Source: Pseudoalteromonas luteoviolacea (GTDB taxonomy: Bacteria; Pseudomonadota; Gammaproteobacteria; Enterobacterales; Alteromonadaceae). Taken from it: 64,000 nt of DNA. The translations under genes were made by a program, and so were the position numbers. Under the pieces are notes generated by a model, which was not told the origin of the DNA, ran no database searches, and worked only from the letters and a program-made list of their open reading frames with translations. This document shows positions 63,984-64,000 of the stretch, piece after piece (position 1 is the stretch's first letter; every line of letters begins with the position of its first letter). The DNA lies in assembly GCF_021654285.1 (NCBI RefSeq), contig NZ_JAKFZS010000011.1, forward strand, positions 142,340 to 206,339, given 5' to 3'.

Positions 63984-64000
63984 TGGCGGACGCGGGAGGA
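63984..64000 (-). tRNA. Partial tRNA (3' end), probably tRNA-Ser
   Basis: Read on the minus strand the last 17 bases are TCCTCCCGCGTCCGCCA: part of a T stem, a 7-nt acceptor strand CGCGTCC, discriminator G and encoded CCA. G73 with CCA is the ending of all gammaproteobacterial tRNA-Ser, though other G73 tRNAs are possible. The rest lies beyond the window. Confidence 0.7.

Overview
The window is typical of a marine gammaproteobacterium of the Alteromonadales, most likely Pseudoalteromonas. Signs are the nrdR-ribD-ribE-ribBX order, a Na+-dependent oxaloacetate decarboxylase operon, families common there (DUF3087, DUF3283-like, HBM chemoreceptor, CstA), moderate-to-low GC and a tandem tRNA array. 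Genus is inferred from gene content, not from a marker search. Nearly all of it is chromosomal core or near-core DNA; I see no prophage, transposase or CRISPR.

Layout. 1-3.6 kb: riboflavin operon nrdR-ribD-ribE-ribBX (- strand), whose RibBX lacks GTP cyclohydrolase II residues; the true ribA is at 53.2-53.8 kb. 3.7-10 kb: glyA, then thrABC preceded by a complete Thr/Ile attenuator with leader peptide. 10-14.4 kb: a single-domain response regulator divergent from a histidine kinase, rdgC and an HDOD protein. 14.6-21.3 kb: M49-like lipoprotein peptidase, HIT protein, M17 aminopeptidase, CstA transporter, and dinB with a perfect LexA box. 21.5-30 kb: small membrane protein, aldo/keto reductase, Nudix hydrolase, chemoreceptor with a Cys cluster, an acyl-CoA synthetase/acetyltransferase of the Pat type, and a K+ channel. 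30-36.3 kb: a very large propeller/PAS/GGDEF/EAL sensor with degenerate catalytic motifs in a three-gene operon, a periplasmic binding-like protein and a DUF1289 protein. 36.6-37.8 kb: two related secreted proteins, one with an apparent frameshift in its signal peptide.

38.1-39.7 kb holds the most unusual region: a tRNA-Phe/tRNA-Thr array (five Phe, four Thr, two pseudo-tRNAs) in which every intact internal tRNA-Phe is preceded by the same 66-nt element, a 5' half of a tRNA-Phe fused to a hairpin.

39.9-47.8 kb: hybrid kinase with Hpt domain, a 59-residue membrane protein, oadGAB with a GntR-type palindrome upstream, a YcxB-like protein, csrA. 47.8-53.8 kb: BPSS1780-like membrane protein-recX-alaS-lysC, and ribA. 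54-57.2 kb: an overlapping trio of porin-like barrel, small PstS-like periplasmic protein and CHASE8-like/PAS/GGDEF cyclase, resembling the YfiBNR layout. 57.2-59.7 kb: DUF3087, then TonB-sigma factor-putative anti-sigma. 59.7-63.8 kb: NhaC-family transporter, RpiR regulator and NamZ-type N-acetylmuramidase, probably a muropeptide recovery locus. The last 17 bases are the 3' end of another tRNA, probably tRNA-Ser.

Several c-di-GMP, two-component and chemotaxis proteins plus CsrA make the window rich in signalling.
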